Below are positions 24,986-34,055 of a stretch of 64,000 bases of DNA, in pieces (the first letter of the stretch is position 1; the number at the start of each line of letters is the position of its first letter). A program made the translations under genes and the position numbers. The notes beneath the pieces are model-generated. The model had not been told where the DNA came from. It did not search any database and worked only from the letters and a program-made list of their open reading frames with translations. Origin of the DNA: an uncultured Eubacterium sp. (GTDB lineage: Bacteria > Bacillota > Clostridia > Peptostreptococcales > Anaerovoracaceae); contig CALCFD010000014.1 in assembly GCA_937900695.1 (NCBI GenBank), forward strand, positions 1 through 64,000. Reading direction: 5' to 3'.

Positions 24986-25732
24986 CTAAAAATCAATAAT
25001 ATCCATAAAATCTCTTGGCTTTAAGCTTGCGCCACCTACTAGAGCACCGTCAATTTCAGCCATATTCATGATTTCAGTTGCATTCGCTGGCTTAACGCTT
25101 CCGCCATACTGAATAACAACCTGATCTGCAGTGTCTTCATCATATAGTTTTTCAATAGTACTTCTAATAAACCCGCACATTTCATCAGCCTGCTGTGGTG
25201 TAGCAGTTCTGCCAGTTCCAATAGCCCAAACCGGTTCATAAGCAACAACCATCTTAGCAACCTGCTCCTTAGTTAAATCAGCTAAGCCGCCTTTTATCTG
25301 AGCTTCAACTACATCAAATTCTTTTCCTGCATCTCTATCTTCTAAAACTTCTCCCACACACATAATAGGTGTAATTGAAGTTTCAAATAACTTATGTAAC
25401 TTCTTATTTACTGTTTCATCAGTTTCAGCAAAATACTGTCTTCTTTCGCTGTGACCAACTACGCAATAATCAACGCCAATTTCTTCTAGCATTGCAACAG
25501 AAATTTCTCCTGTAAAAGCCCCTTCATCTGCAAAATGAACATTCTGAGCTCCTACACCAATGCCAGTTCCCTTAAATATTTCAACTAGAGCTTCAAGATT
25601 TGTAAAAGGTGCACAAATTGCAGTTTTAATATCAGTATCCTTGTATAAAGTCTTAAATTCTTCTGCAAAAGCAATTGCTTCCTTTTTAGTCTTAAACATC
25701 TTCCAGTTACCTGCAATAAATGGTATTCTCAT
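24986..25732 (-). CDS. tpiA: Triosephosphate isomerase
   Basis: Interconverts dihydroxyacetone phosphate and glyceraldehyde 3-phosphate. 248-residue TIM barrel with AGNWKM (Lys of the active site), VVGHSERR (catalytic His), AYEPVWAIGTG (catalytic Glu) followed by the mobile loop, and the phosphate-binding GGSVKP and GALVGGASL. Nine bases separate it from pgk. An AGGAGAG site precedes the ATG. Confidence 0.98.
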   Translation of the reverse strand: MRIPFIAGNWKMFKTKKEAIAFAEEFKTLYKDTDIKTAICAPFTNLEALVEIFKGTGIGVGAQNVHFADEGAFTGEISVAMLEEIGVDYCVVGHSERRQYFAETDETVNKKLHKLFETSITPIMCVGEVLEDRDAGKEFDVVEAQIKGGLADLTKEQVAKMVVAYEPVWAIGTGRTATPQQADEMCGFIRSTIEKLYDEDTADQVVIQYGGSVKPANATEIMNMAEIDGALVGGASLKPRDFMDIIDF

Positions 25733-25741
25733 TTTTCTCTC

Positions 25742-26926
25742 CTATTTATCTTGTAATACAGCAATTCCTGGTAAAACTTTGCCTTCCAAATATTCCATAG
25801 ATGCGCCGCCACCTGTAGAAATATGACTCATCTTGTCTCCTAGTTTAAACTGTTCTACTGCCGCTGCGCTGTCTCCACCACCGATAATAGTGATTGCATC
25901 ACTTGCAGCAAGAGCCTCTGCAACGCCCTTAGTTCCATCTTCGAAGTTAGGCATTTCAAATACCCCCATAGGGCCATTCCACACGATAGTATTAGCCTTA
26001 GCAACTTCTTCTGCAAATAAAGCAACAGTCTTAGGACCGATATCCATGCCCATCATATCTGCAGGAATGGCTGTAGAGTCTACCACTACTTTTTTCGCGT
26101 CGTTTGAGAACTCTGATGCACATACTGTGTCTATAGGAATTAACATCTTAACACCTTTTTCCTCAGCATCCTTCATTAGCTTAGCTGCAAGATCGATACT
26201 TTCTTCATCTAATAGAGAAGTTCCAATTTCATAGCCTTTAGCCTTGAAAAATGTATATGCCATACCTCCACCAACTAAAAGTACATCAACTTTATTTAAT
26301 AAGTTTTCAATCAAAGGAATCTTATCACTAACTTTAGCTCCTCCCATGATTGCAAGTAAAGGTCTCTTTGGACTTTCAACAGCATTACCTAGATACTGAA
26401 CTTCTTTTTCGATTAAGAAACCTGAAACTGCTGGCAAGTAATCTGCAATACCTGCAGTTGAGCAATGTGCTCTATGAGCTGTACCAAAAGCATCGTTAAC
26501 AAAAATTTCAGCTAAGTCAGCTAGTTCTTTTGAAAAACCTGCTTCGTTTTTAGTTTCTTCTTTTCTAAATCTTGTATTTTCAAGTAACATTACCTGTCCA
26601 TCTGAAAGGTTAGCTGCAGCTTCTTTCACGTTATCATCTACAACTGTTTCAGATGAAATAAATGTTACTTCCTTTTCAATTAATTGGCTTAATCGCTGTG
26701 CTACAGGTGCTAATGTAAATTCCATATTAGGCTCACCCTTAGGTCTACCCATATGAGACATAATAATCACCTTTGCATCGTTTTCAATAAGATAGTTTAT
26801 TGTAGGAAGAGCTGCTCTAATACGTACATCATCAGTGATTTTTCCATCCTTCATAGGAACATTAAAGTCACATCTTACGATTACCTTTTTGCCCTTAACT
26901 TCAATATCTTTAACTGTCTTCTTCAT
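25742..26926 (-). CDS. pgk: Phosphoglycerate kinase
   Basis: Makes ATP from 1,3-bisphosphoglycerate. 394 residues. N-terminal substrate site VIVRCDFNVPM and MSHMGRPKG, hinge region, and C-terminal nucleotide site AIMGGAKVSDKI with WNGPMGVFE and IIGGGDSAAAV. Second gene of the glycolytic operon; an intergenic hairpin at 26964-27001 lies between it and gap and may set its level separately. Confidence 0.98.
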   Translation of the reverse strand: MKKTVKDIEVKGKKVIVRCDFNVPMKDGKITDDVRIRAALPTINYLIENDAKVIIMSHMGRPKGEPNMEFTLAPVAQRLSQLIEKEVTFISSETVVDDNVKEAAANLSDGQVMLLENTRFRKEETKNEAGFSKELADLAEIFVNDAFGTAHRAHCSTAGIADYLPAVSGFLIEKEVQYLGNAVESPKRPLLAIMGGAKVSDKIPLIENLLNKVDVLLVGGGMAYTFFKAKGYEIGTSLLDEESIDLAAKLMKDAEEKGVKMLIPIDTVCASEFSNDAKKVVVDSTAIPADMMGMDIGPKTVALFAEEVAKANTIVWNGPMGVFEMPNFEDGTKGVAEALAASDAITIIGGGDSAAAVEQFKLGDKMSHISTGGGASMEYLEGKVLPGIAVLQDK

Positions 26927-26963
26927 TAAAATACCCTCTCAAATTTATTCTTATTTAACGCAA

Positions 26964-27001
26964 ACTATGCCGCACAGTTAAATAAAACTTTGCGGCATAG
27001 T
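26964..27001 (-). promoter_or_regulatory. Intergenic mRNA hairpin between gap and pgk
   Basis: Perfect 11-bp stem ACTATGCCGCA/TGCGGCATAGT with a 16-base loop. There is no T-run on the minus-strand exit side, so it is more likely a stabilising or processing element (or a weak terminator) than a full terminator. Confidence 0.6.
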
Positions 27002-27017
27002 AAACAACCTTATTTAA

Positions 27018-28034
27018 TTATTTGCTATCTACAGCGTGCATATGTTTCATCATATCAAGACATTTGCTTGAATAAGCGTATTCATTATCATAGTAAGAAA
27101 CAAGCTTAAAGAACTTGCTATTTAGTTCAATACCCTGTCTAGCATCAAATATTGATGTATTTGAGTCGCCAATGAAGTCTCCTGAAACAACTTCATCATC
27201 TACGTATTCTAAGATACCCTTTAGGTAAGTTTCTGAAGCTTCTTTAACCTTAGCACAGATTTCTTCGTAAGAAGTTTCTTTTTCTAATACTAAGTTTAAG
27301 TCAACTAGTGAAACGTCTGCAGTTGGAATTCTGTATGAAATACCTGTCATCTTGCCCTGTAGTTCTGGAATAACTAAACCAACTGCTTTTGCAGCTCCAG
27401 TAGTTGTTGGAATAATATTTCCAAATACTGATCTTCCTGTTCTCCAATCTTTCATTGATCTAGCATCTACAACCTTCTGCTTAGATGTAGCTGCATGGAT
27501 TGTTGACATTAGACCTTCTTTAATTCCAAAGTTATCCTGAATAACTTTAGCTAAAGGAGCCAAGCAGTTTGTTGTGCATGAAGCATTTGAAACTACATTG
27601 TATTCCTTTTTGTAATCTTCATGGTTAACACCCATTACGAATGTTGGAGTTTCCTTATCCTTTGCAGGTGCAGAAATAAGAACTTTTTTAGCACCAGCTT
27701 TAATATGATCCATAGCTTTTTCTGTAGTTGTGTAAGCACCTGTACCTTCTAGAATATATTCAGCGCCGCAATCTGCCCATGGAATGTTGATAGCCTGATC
27801 TTCACTGTAAACAGGAATCTTTTTGCCATCAATAGTAATACCATCTTCGTAAACTCCTAATTCTCCTGGGAATCTACCGAATGTTGAGTCATACTTTAGC
27901 ATGTAAACAAGATAGTCCTTGTCAGCGTTACGTACATTGATACCACAAATATCAATATCCTTATCGCCATATGCAGCACGAAGTACTACTCTACTGATAC
28001 GACCAAATCCACTAATACCAACTTTAACTGCCAT
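27018..28034 (-). CDS. gap: Glyceraldehyde-3-phosphate dehydrogenase
   Basis: NAD-linked oxidation of glyceraldehyde 3-phosphate. 338 residues. Rossmann start VGISGFGRISRVVLRAA, the catalytic Cys in NASCTTNCLAPLAK, HAATSKQKVVDARS(M)KDWRTGR substrate region and the C-terminal SYYDNEYAYSSK are present. The usual TGPS at the substrate loop reads DARSMKD here, a variation seen in some clostridial enzymes. It starts 76 bases after rpoN with an AAGGAGG site; a TATAAT at 28096-28101 on the minus strand could be its -10, but I see no convincing -35. Confidence 0.95.
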   Translation of the reverse strand: MAVKVGISGFGRISRVVLRAAYGDKDIDICGINVRNADKDYLVYMLKYDSTFGRFPGELGVYEDGITIDGKKIPVYSEDQAINIPWADCGAEYILEGTGAYTTTEKAMDHIKAGAKKVLISAPAKDKETPTFVMGVNHEDYKKEYNVVSNASCTTNCLAPLAKVIQDNFGIKEGLMSTIHAATSKQKVVDARSMKDWRTGRSVFGNIIPTTTGAAKAVGLVIPELQGKMTGISYRIPTADVSLVDLNLVLEKETSYEEICAKVKEASETYLKGILEYVDDEVVSGDFIGDSNTSIFDARQGIELNSKFFKLVSYYDNEYAYSSKCLDMMKHMHAVDSK

Positions 28035-28109
28035 ATTGTCCTCCTTAAAAATTCATAAATTGAATAAATAATTGATTAAAATTTATATATTAAATTATAC
28101 GATTATAAA

Positions 28110-29480
28110 TTAATATCTCTTTCGTTTGGATGATGAAGCTATATTCATCTCATCCCTATATTTGGCAACTGTTCTTCTTGAAATTGAAAATCCCTTTTCC
28201 TTTAACATCTCAACTAACTTTTGATCACTAAATGGTGATTTAGGATTTTCAGAATCTATTAATTCCTTCAAATATTTCTTAATACTATTTGAGGAAACCT
28301 CTTCTCCACCATTTGAATACACACCTGTAGAGAAAAAGAATTTAAGTTCATAAACACCTCTTTGGCACTGTAAATATTTGCCATTTATCGCACGACTGAC
28401 TGTAGACTCATGTATATCCACCTCATCTGCAATCTGTTTAAGAGTCATAGGTTTTAAAAACTTCTCACCTTTATCAAAAAATTCACTTTGAAACTTCACT
28501 ATGCTTTTAGCAACATTTGTTATAGTCTGCTTACGTTGTTGTATACTTTTTATAAGCCAAACTGCCGATTCCATCTTTTCTGTTAGATAGTTTTTAACAA
28601 TTTCATCACTATTTTTATCATGCATAAGATGTTCATAGTATGGACTAACAACTAATCCTGGAGCAGTAAATCCGTTAATCTCTACTTCATACTCTCCTTC
28701 ATTGTTCTTATTTACAAATATGTCTGGCACGACATAAGTTGTTTTCGTATTATTTCCAAAGCAACATCCTGGTTTTGGATCTAAACCTTTAATTAAATCA
28801 GCAATTTCTTGTGCCTTAGAAGTGCTAATGCCCACTGCTTTAGCTATATCATTTAACTTATTACTTGCTATATTTTCAAGATGATTATCCAAAACTGCTT
28901 CAGTTACATCATCTAATCTGCCAGTAAGCTCAAGTTGTCTTTTTAAGCAATCTCTTAAATCTATTGCAGCTATCCCAAGAGGATCAAACTGCTGAATTTT
29001 ATCAAGTACATCCATCACTTTTTCACTACTTACGTCTAATGTCTTAGCAATAGCATCACTTGATAATGTTAAATATCCATTTTCGTCTAGCGACTCAATG
29101 ATGAACTTGCCTATATCAGACTGTTCCTTAGTTTTACATACAAATTGTAACTGATACAACAAATGATCACTTAAGGTTGTCTCACTAGTTATATAATTTT
29201 CATAATTATTTTCTTCTTCATCACTTTTATATGTTCCAGAGCCTTTAGTATAACCGCCGTATTCTCCTATAAACTGTCCAATCGCCTCTTCTCTTGTTAG
29301 CGTCTCTTTTTTTTCAAAAGACTTATCCTGTTCTAAAACAGGATTAGTTATCAATTGCTCATTTACAAACGCATCCAGTTCATAGCTGTTATATTGTAGT
29401 ATCTGTATGGCCTGCAACAGTTCCGGAGTCATTACTAGCTTCTGTTGTTGCTCTATTGTCAATTCATATCCTAGCCTCAT
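28110..29480 (-). CDS. rpoN: RNA polymerase sigma-54 factor
   Basis: Alternative sigma factor for -12/-24 promoters that need enhancer-binding ATPases. 456 residues. Region I (LTIEQQQKLVMTPELLQAIQILQ, Q-rich) is at 8-30, the acidic region II follows, then the core-binding domain (about 100-290). The helix-turn-helix (about 355-375, LKQIADEVDIHESTVSRAI) and the RpoN box SRRTVAKYRDEM complete it. It sits directly before gap, where many Firmicutes have the glycolytic repressor CggR. I found no -12/-24 promoter in the window. Confidence 0.95.
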   Translation of the reverse strand: MRLGYELTIEQQQKLVMTPELLQAIQILQYNSYELDAFVNEQLITNPVLEQDKSFEKKETLTREEAIGQFIGEYGGYTKGSGTYKSDEEENNYENYITSETTLSDHLLYQLQFVCKTKEQSDIGKFIIESLDENGYLTLSSDAIAKTLDVSSEKVMDVLDKIQQFDPLGIAAIDLRDCLKRQLELTGRLDDVTEAVLDNHLENIASNKLNDIAKAVGISTSKAQEIADLIKGLDPKPGCCFGNNTKTTYVVPDIFVNKNNEGEYEVEINGFTAPGLVVSPYYEHLMHDKNSDEIVKNYLTEKMESAVWLIKSIQQRKQTITNVAKSIVKFQSEFFDKGEKFLKPMTLKQIADEVDIHESTVSRAINGKYLQCQRGVYELKFFFSTGVYSNGGEEVSSNSIKKYLKELIDSENPKSPFSDQKLVEMLKEKGFSISRRTVAKYRDEMNIASSSKRKRY

Positions 29481-29523
29481 AATTCACTCCTTTACAAAAT
29501 ACATTATACACTATAAATGATTA

Positions 29524-29994
29524 TTATTTCAACCCTGGATAACCCAATTGACGCAACGCTTCAAATAATAAAATATTGCCACAATTTGATAAATTTAATG
29601 ACCTTAGCCTAGTATTTTCGCTCATAGGTATACGAATAGCCATATTTTGGTTTGCTTCAACAAAATCTTTTGGCAAACCTTTTGTTTCTCTACCAAAAAG
29701 TATCATATCTTCATCTTGAAAGTTTACTTCAGAATATATTTTTCCTCCTTTTGTAGTAGCTAAAAATTTTCGTTTATCCTTGTATTTTTCTAAAAATTCT
29801 TCTAAGTTTTCATGAATTTCTAAATCAACGTACTCCCAATAATCAAGTCCTGCTCTTTTTACAGCCTTATCATCTATGCTAAATCCAAGCGGTTTAACAA
29901 GATGTAGCTTTGTATTTGTAGCTGCACATGTACGAGCTATATTTCCTGTGTTACCTGGTATCTCAGGCTCCACAAATACAATATGTAATGCCAT
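29524..29994 (-). CDS. trmL: tRNA (cytidine/uridine-34-2'-O)-methyltransferase TrmL
   Basis: SPOUT-family enzyme that methylates the 2'-OH of the wobble base in leucine tRNAs. 156 residues with the knot motifs: IVFVEPEIPGNTGNIARTCAAT at the N-terminus, ILFGRETKGLP in the middle and the C-terminal RIPM...RSLNLSNCGNILLFEALRQ. The start has GGAGG about 7 bases upstream. It lies 43 bases ahead of rpoN on the same strand. Confidence 0.95.
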   Translation of the reverse strand: MALHIVFVEPEIPGNTGNIARTCAATNTKLHLVKPLGFSIDDKAVKRAGLDYWEYVDLEIHENLEEFLEKYKDKRKFLATTKGGKIYSEVNFQDEDMILFGRETKGLPKDFVEANQNMAIRIPMSENTRLRSLNLSNCGNILLFEALRQLGYPGLK

Positions 29995-30041
29995 TTTTAC
30001 ACCTCCTAAATAATATCATAATAGAAATTTTGCATTTAATA

Positions 30042-30070
30042 AAGACAAAACTTAAATTTTAATGTATAAT
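30042..30070 (+). promoter_or_regulatory. hom promoter
   Basis: AAGACA (30042-30047), 17-base spacer, TATAAT (30065-30070), 35 bases before the hom start. Confidence 0.55.
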
Positions 30071-30105
30071 TTTATAGTATATTTTAAAATTAGGAGGAAT
30101 GTATT

Positions 30106-31083
30106 ATGAATACAGTAAGAGTTGGATTATTAGGCTTTGGTAATGTAGGAACAGGTACTTACCAAACTTTAGAAATGAATAAAGAGCATATAAAAGAAAC
30201 TTCAGGCGTTGATATTCAGATCACTAAGGTTCTTGTAAACGATATCAATAAAAAACGTGCTGTAAATACTCCTGATGGCGTACTTACTTCAAACGCAGAT
30301 GATATTCTAACAAACCCAGATATCGATATCGTAGTTGAAGTATTAGGTGGCATAGAACCTGCGACAGAGTACATGATAAAAGCTATGGAAAATGGCAAGC
30401 ATGTTGTTACTGCAAATAAAGCTGCTGTAGCTGCAAATTACAAAAAGTTAAATGAAACTGCAAAAGTAAATCATGTTATGCTAAAACTAGAAGCATGTGT
30501 AGCTGGTGGTATTCCAATTTTACACCCACTTACAACAGTTTTAATGGCAAACCAGTTTGAAGAAATACTTGGAATTTTAAATGGTACTACTAATTACATC
30601 CTAACTCAAATGACTGAATTTGGATTAAATTATGATGAGGTTCTAAAAAAAGCTCAGGAACTTGGATTTGCTGAAGCAGATCCTACTGCAGATGTTGAAG
30701 GTTTTGATGCTGCAAATAAACTATCAATTCTTATGGCTTTAGCATTTAATAAATACGTACATCCAGATGATATCCCTACAGAAGGTATCAGTAAAATTAC
30801 AAAAGAAGATATTGATAAAGCAACAGCAAATGGTTGCAAAATTAAATTAATCGCTTCAGCTATTAAAAAAGATGACGATATTGAATTCTCAGTTAAACCT
30901 GTTGAATTACCAAACGATCATCCACTTGCTACAGTTTCTAACGAGTTCAACGCTGTATTTGTTAAAGGAAATGCAGTAGATGAATTAATGTTCTATGGTA
31001 AGGGTGCAGGTCCTCTTCCAACAGGAAGCGCAGTAATGGGTGATGTTTTAACAGTTGCTAAATTTGTTGCTAAACATAAATAA
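30106..31083 (+). CDS. hom: Homoserine dehydrogenase without ACT domain
   Basis: Reduces aspartate semialdehyde to homoserine, the branch to threonine and methionine. 325 residues. N-terminal NAD(P) site GLLGFGNVGTG (8-18), TANKAAVA, the GGIPILHPL and GILNGTTNYI substrate region, and the conserved GFAEADPTADVEGFDAANKLSIL with the catalytic Lys/Asp set. The protein stops after the catalytic fold (GKGAGPLPTGSAVMGDV) and lacks the C-terminal ACT domain usual in Gram-positive enzymes of about 430 residues, so the threonine feedback seen there is probably absent. AGGAGG site; followed 29 bases on by a SEC-C gene. Confidence 0.95.
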   Translation: MNTVRVGLLGFGNVGTGTYQTLEMNKEHIKETSGVDIQITKVLVNDINKKRAVNTPDGVLTSNADDILTNPDIDIVVEVLGGIEPATEYMIKAMENGKHVVTANKAAVAANYKKLNETAKVNHVMLKLEACVAGGIPILHPLTTVLMANQFEEILGILNGTTNYILTQMTEFGLNYDEVLKKAQELGFAEADPTADVEGFDAANKLSILMALAFNKYVHPDDIPTEGISKITKEDIDKATANGCKIKLIASAIKKDDDIEFSVKPVELPNDHPLATVSNEFNAVFVKGNAVDELMFYGKGAGPLPTGSAVMGDVLTVAKFVAKHK

Positions 31084-31112
31084 TTTAAATATATTAGGAG
31101 GAATTTATAACA

Positions 31113-31610
31113 ATGGCATTATATAAAGAATGGACAGACCTACTTCAGGGGCAGACAGATACTACATTTAGAGAATTTTGGGAAGAATATAGCGGAGCTG
31201 AAACTAAAATCTACAAAGATATCCTAGCAAACAAAATCACAAAATTTGAAGGAAAAGTTTCTGAACTTGCAGCTAAATACGAAGTAAGAGAAATCATATT
31301 CATGGGATTTATTGATGGTATCTCAACAAGCTTAAACAACGAAATCAACTTAGATGAAATCACTGCTGATACTGACATCAGTCTAGATATCGATTACGAA
31401 AAGCTATTTTTCAACATGCTAAAAGCAGATGCTGATTACTTATATACGCTTGAAGAATGGGATGACATCTATGACGATGAAAAGAAAAAGGAAATCGTTA
31501 CCGCATATAGACGTTCAAGAACAGTAGTAAAAGAAAAGAAAATCGGTAGAAACGAACCATGTCCATGTGGAAGTGGTAAAAAATACAAACACTGCTGTGG
31601 CAAAAACTAG
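31113..31610 (+). CDS. SEC-C metal-binding-motif protein
   Basis: 165 residues. The first 140 residues are alpha-helical and acidic with no family I recognise. The last 22 are a SEC-C motif: IGRNEPCPCGSGKKYKHCCG, a zinc-binding CxC...CC module also found at the end of SecA. It has a strong AGGAGGAA site and follows hom closely, so the two are co-transcribed, although no functional link is obvious. Possibly a protein-binding adaptor. Confidence 0.8.
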   Translation: MALYKEWTDLLQGQTDTTFREFWEEYSGAETKIYKDILANKITKFEGKVSELAAKYEVREIIFMGFIDGISTSLNNEINLDEITADTDISLDIDYEKLFFNMLKADADYLYTLEEWDDIYDDEKKKEIVTAYRRSRTVVKEKKIGRNEPCPCGSGKKYKHCCGKN

Positions 31611-31638
31611 TATAGTACATCAAATATAGAATTTTTAT

Positions 31639-31664
31639 GAGCTGCCTTTTTTAGGCGGCTCTTT
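31639..31664 (+). terminator. Terminator after hom/SEC-C
   Basis: 8-bp stem GAGCTGCC/GGCGGCTC with one G-U pair and a 7-base loop, followed by a short T-run. The MATE gene starts just after it. Confidence 0.65.
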
Positions 31665-31681
31665 AAATGGAAAGGATATTA

Positions 31682-33028
31682 ATGGAAAAAATCAACACTA
31701 ACAACTACTTATTTTCAAACAAGGATTTACAGAAGCTAATAATTCCTCTAGTTTTAGAGCAATTTTTAACTATTTTTGTCGGACTAGCCGATTCTATCAT
31801 GGTAGCGTCAGTAGGTGAAGCTGCAGTTTCAGCAGTTTCATTAGTAGACACAGTCATGGTACTTATAATCAACACCTTTGGAGCACTCGCAACTGGTGGT
31901 GCCATAGTTGCTGGACAAGCTCTTGGAAGACAAGATAAAAAAGAAGGATGTCACGCAACAGAACAACTTCTAATGATATGCGTAGTATCCTCAACCATAA
32001 TTATGGCATTAGTATACATATTTAAAAACTTTATATTAAACTTCATATTTGGAGATATTGAAGCAGATGTAATGGAAAATTGCAACACATACCTTGTAAT
32101 CGTATCAATCTCTATACCATTTATCGCTATGTACAACGTAGGAGCAGCTATCCATCGTGGAATGGGTGATTCTAAGACACCAATGGTCATGTCTCTAATA
32201 ATGAATGGCATAAATATTGTAGGTAACGCTTTTCTTATCTATGGCTTAAACTTCGATATAAAGGGTGCTGCAATTCCAACAGCTTTATCACGAATAATCG
32301 CAGGAATATTTATGGTTTATCTTATGACAAATAAAAATAAAACTCTTCATGTAAATCATATTCTAAAGATAAGACCTAGATTTAATATAATCAAAAAGAT
32401 ATTATATATAGGCATACCTTACGGCATGGAAAATAGTATGTTTCAGTTAGGTAAAGTCTTAGTACTAAGTCTTGTTGCTTCCTTTGGAACAATATCCATA
32501 GCTGCTAATGCAGTAGCTAACAACGTTTGTCTATTTTCAATTTTAGCAGGTATATCTATAGGCTATGCTACATCTGCAGTAGTAGCTCAATGTGTAGGTG
32601 CCGGAGATTATGATCAAGTTAGATACTATACAAGAAAACTTCTTAAGATTTCTTATATCGGAATCATAATTCTAAACGTGATAATATTTTTAGCCTTACC
32701 ATGGATCATAGATATTTATAACTTATCTGAAGCCACCGGTAAACTAGCAAGTCAAATTATAATTTATCATGGGATATGTGCTATCATTATTTGGCCACCT
32801 GCATTTAACTTATCAAATACTCTTCGAGCATCTAATAATGCAGGATTTTGCATGTGGGTATCAATTATATCTATGTGGATATTCAGAATAGGTTTCAGCT
32901 ATGTATTAGCAAAATATGCTGGTCTTGGAGTAATGGGCGTATGGATTGCTATGACTATCGATTGGTTAGCACGAACATTTTGTTTCGTACCAAAATATAG
33001 AGGTACTAGTTGGCAGTTAAAAAGCTAA
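31682..33028 (+). CDS. MATE family efflux transporter
   Basis: 448-residue, 12-helix exporter of the MATE superfamily, driven by Na+ or H+ and exporting drugs or metabolites. Two homologous six-helix halves are visible: the first begins KLIIPLVLEQFLTIFVGLADSIMVASVGEAAVSAVSLVD, the second near residue 240 with the same IPYGMENSMFQLGK pattern. I start at ATG 31682, after GGAAAGGA; an in-frame ATG at 31667 falls inside the tail of the terminator and has no site. Substrate not predictable. Confidence 0.93.
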   Translation: MEKINTNNYLFSNKDLQKLIIPLVLEQFLTIFVGLADSIMVASVGEAAVSAVSLVDTVMVLIINTFGALATGGAIVAGQALGRQDKKEGCHATEQLLMICVVSSTIIMALVYIFKNFILNFIFGDIEADVMENCNTYLVIVSISIPFIAMYNVGAAIHRGMGDSKTPMVMSLIMNGINIVGNAFLIYGLNFDIKGAAIPTALSRIIAGIFMVYLMTNKNKTLHVNHILKIRPRFNIIKKILYIGIPYGMENSMFQLGKVLVLSLVASFGTISIAANAVANNVCLFSILAGISIGYATSAVVAQCVGAGDYDQVRYYTRKLLKISYIGIIILNVIIFLALPWIIDIYNLSEATGKLASQIIIYHGICAIIIWPPAFNLSNTLRASNNAGFCMWVSIISMWIFRIGFSYVLAKYAGLGVMGVWIAMTIDWLARTFCFVPKYRGTSWQLKS

Positions 33029-33030
33029 AT

Positions 33031-33058
33031 AAAAGCAGAGGAACATTCCTCTGCTTTT
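33031..33058. terminator. Bidirectional terminator between MATE and the nth operon
   Basis: Perfect 13-bp stem (33031-33043, 33046-33058) with a CA loop and A/T-rich flanks, between convergent genes. Confidence 0.9.
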
Positions 33059-33093
33059 ATTTTTGTATAAATTGTCTAATCATCTTATATGAT

Positions 33094-33513
33094 TTAACAT
33101 GTCTTTTCCAAAATAATATTTATTCCTTTATCTATGTCCTCAATATCAGCTACAGCACTTTCCATAGGACACATACCATCACCTGTACGATTTATAATAT
33201 TCGGAACAATTTTTTCTGCACAATATTTTATGCCAGCCTCTTCAAAAACTTTACATGCAAGCTCACTCACAACAAATCCATAAGCATAAGCCACGCCACC
33301 CTTCACCATAAAAATAGCGCTAGCTTTACCTATAACCTTATCAACTACTATAGCATCTTTAAGATAGTCTCTAGACCAAAATTCAACAATTGGACTAACA
33401 CCTCTGTCTGTATGAGTAAAGCCAACCTGATTTTGCAAAACCATACAAGCTAAATTTTTATTTTCAATTTCATTTTTCAGCACTTCAATTAAATTCGATT
33501 CGACACTACTCAT
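33094..33513 (-). CDS. DUF1893-like protein
   Basis: 139 residues resembling the DUF1893 family (Thermotoga TM1506 type, a cytidine-deaminase-like fold of unknown function). Supporting patterns are TDRGVSPIVEFW, VVDKVIGKASAIFMVKGG and the C-terminal NRTGDGMCPMESAV, which holds a Cys/Glu pair. Its ATG overlaps the stop of the ECF-type membrane gene by one base, so the two are translationally coupled. It is the last gene of a six-gene minus-strand string. Confidence 0.7.
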   Translation of the reverse strand: MSSVESNLIEVLKNEIENKNLACMVLQNQVGFTHTDRGVSPIVEFWSRDYLKDAIVVDKVIGKASAIFMVKGGVAYAYGFVVSELACKVFEEAGIKYCAEKIVPNIINRTGDGMCPMESAVADIEDIDKGINIILEKTC

Positions 33514-34037
33514 TATCTTCCATTTTCAACCTTTCTTAAAAGCATAATCATTGGTGGAATCACAGCTAACTGAAGCACTATACCAGGAACACCTGTTGAA
33601 AGTGACATAATAAACATTCCTAAATTTAATTTAGTGATTCCAAATACATTAATCATTAATACATACATACCTGCACTTGCCAAACGACCACAAATCATAA
33701 CCAAAATTAAGCTTAAATAATTATTTTTAATTTTTCTTCCAAATATTCCTGCTGTCAGACCATACACTAATAATTCTACTGCCATAATAGGCATCATTAA
33801 TGCAACCGGCATCTGAAATAGCAATGAAGAAATTACAGGTGATAAAACACCAACTATCATTCCTGATTTACTTCCTAAAAAATAACCTGCTAAAATTACC
33901 GGAATATGCATTGGTAACATAATCTTACCTGCATTGGCTACTGGTAAAAAGTGAAACATCTGAGGCAGTATTAGCCCTAAAGCCAAAAATAAGCCAGTAT
34001 ATACCACTCTCTTACTAACATTCATAGTATTTTCCAT
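33513..34037 (-). CDS. ECF transporter S-component-like membrane protein
   Basis: 174 residues, about five or six transmembrane segments, and an N-terminal KRVVYTGLFLALGLILPQMFH stretch typical of the AxxxA face of ECF substrate-binding subunits. Ligand is unknown: no vitamin biosynthesis gene or riboswitch is beside it, and no ECF ATPases are in the window, so a shared energising module elsewhere is assumed. GAGAGGTG site before the ATG. It is coupled to the DUF1893-like gene. Confidence 0.75.
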   Translation of the reverse strand: MENTMNVSKRVVYTGLFLALGLILPQMFHFLPVANAGKIMLPMHIPVILAGYFLGSKSGMIVGVLSPVISSLLFQMPVALMMPIMAVELLVYGLTAGIFGRKIKNNYLSLILVMICGRLASAGMYVLMINVFGITKLNLGMFIMSLSTGVPGIVLQLAVIPPMIMLLRKVENGR

Positions 34038-34055
34038 AATTTTTCACCTCTCATA

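Noticed and set aside
28110..29480. Sigma-54 promoters near rpoN or elsewhere in the window
   Set aside because: No intergenic TGGCAC-N5-TTGC match was found by eye; the few TGGCA strings lie inside coding sequence.
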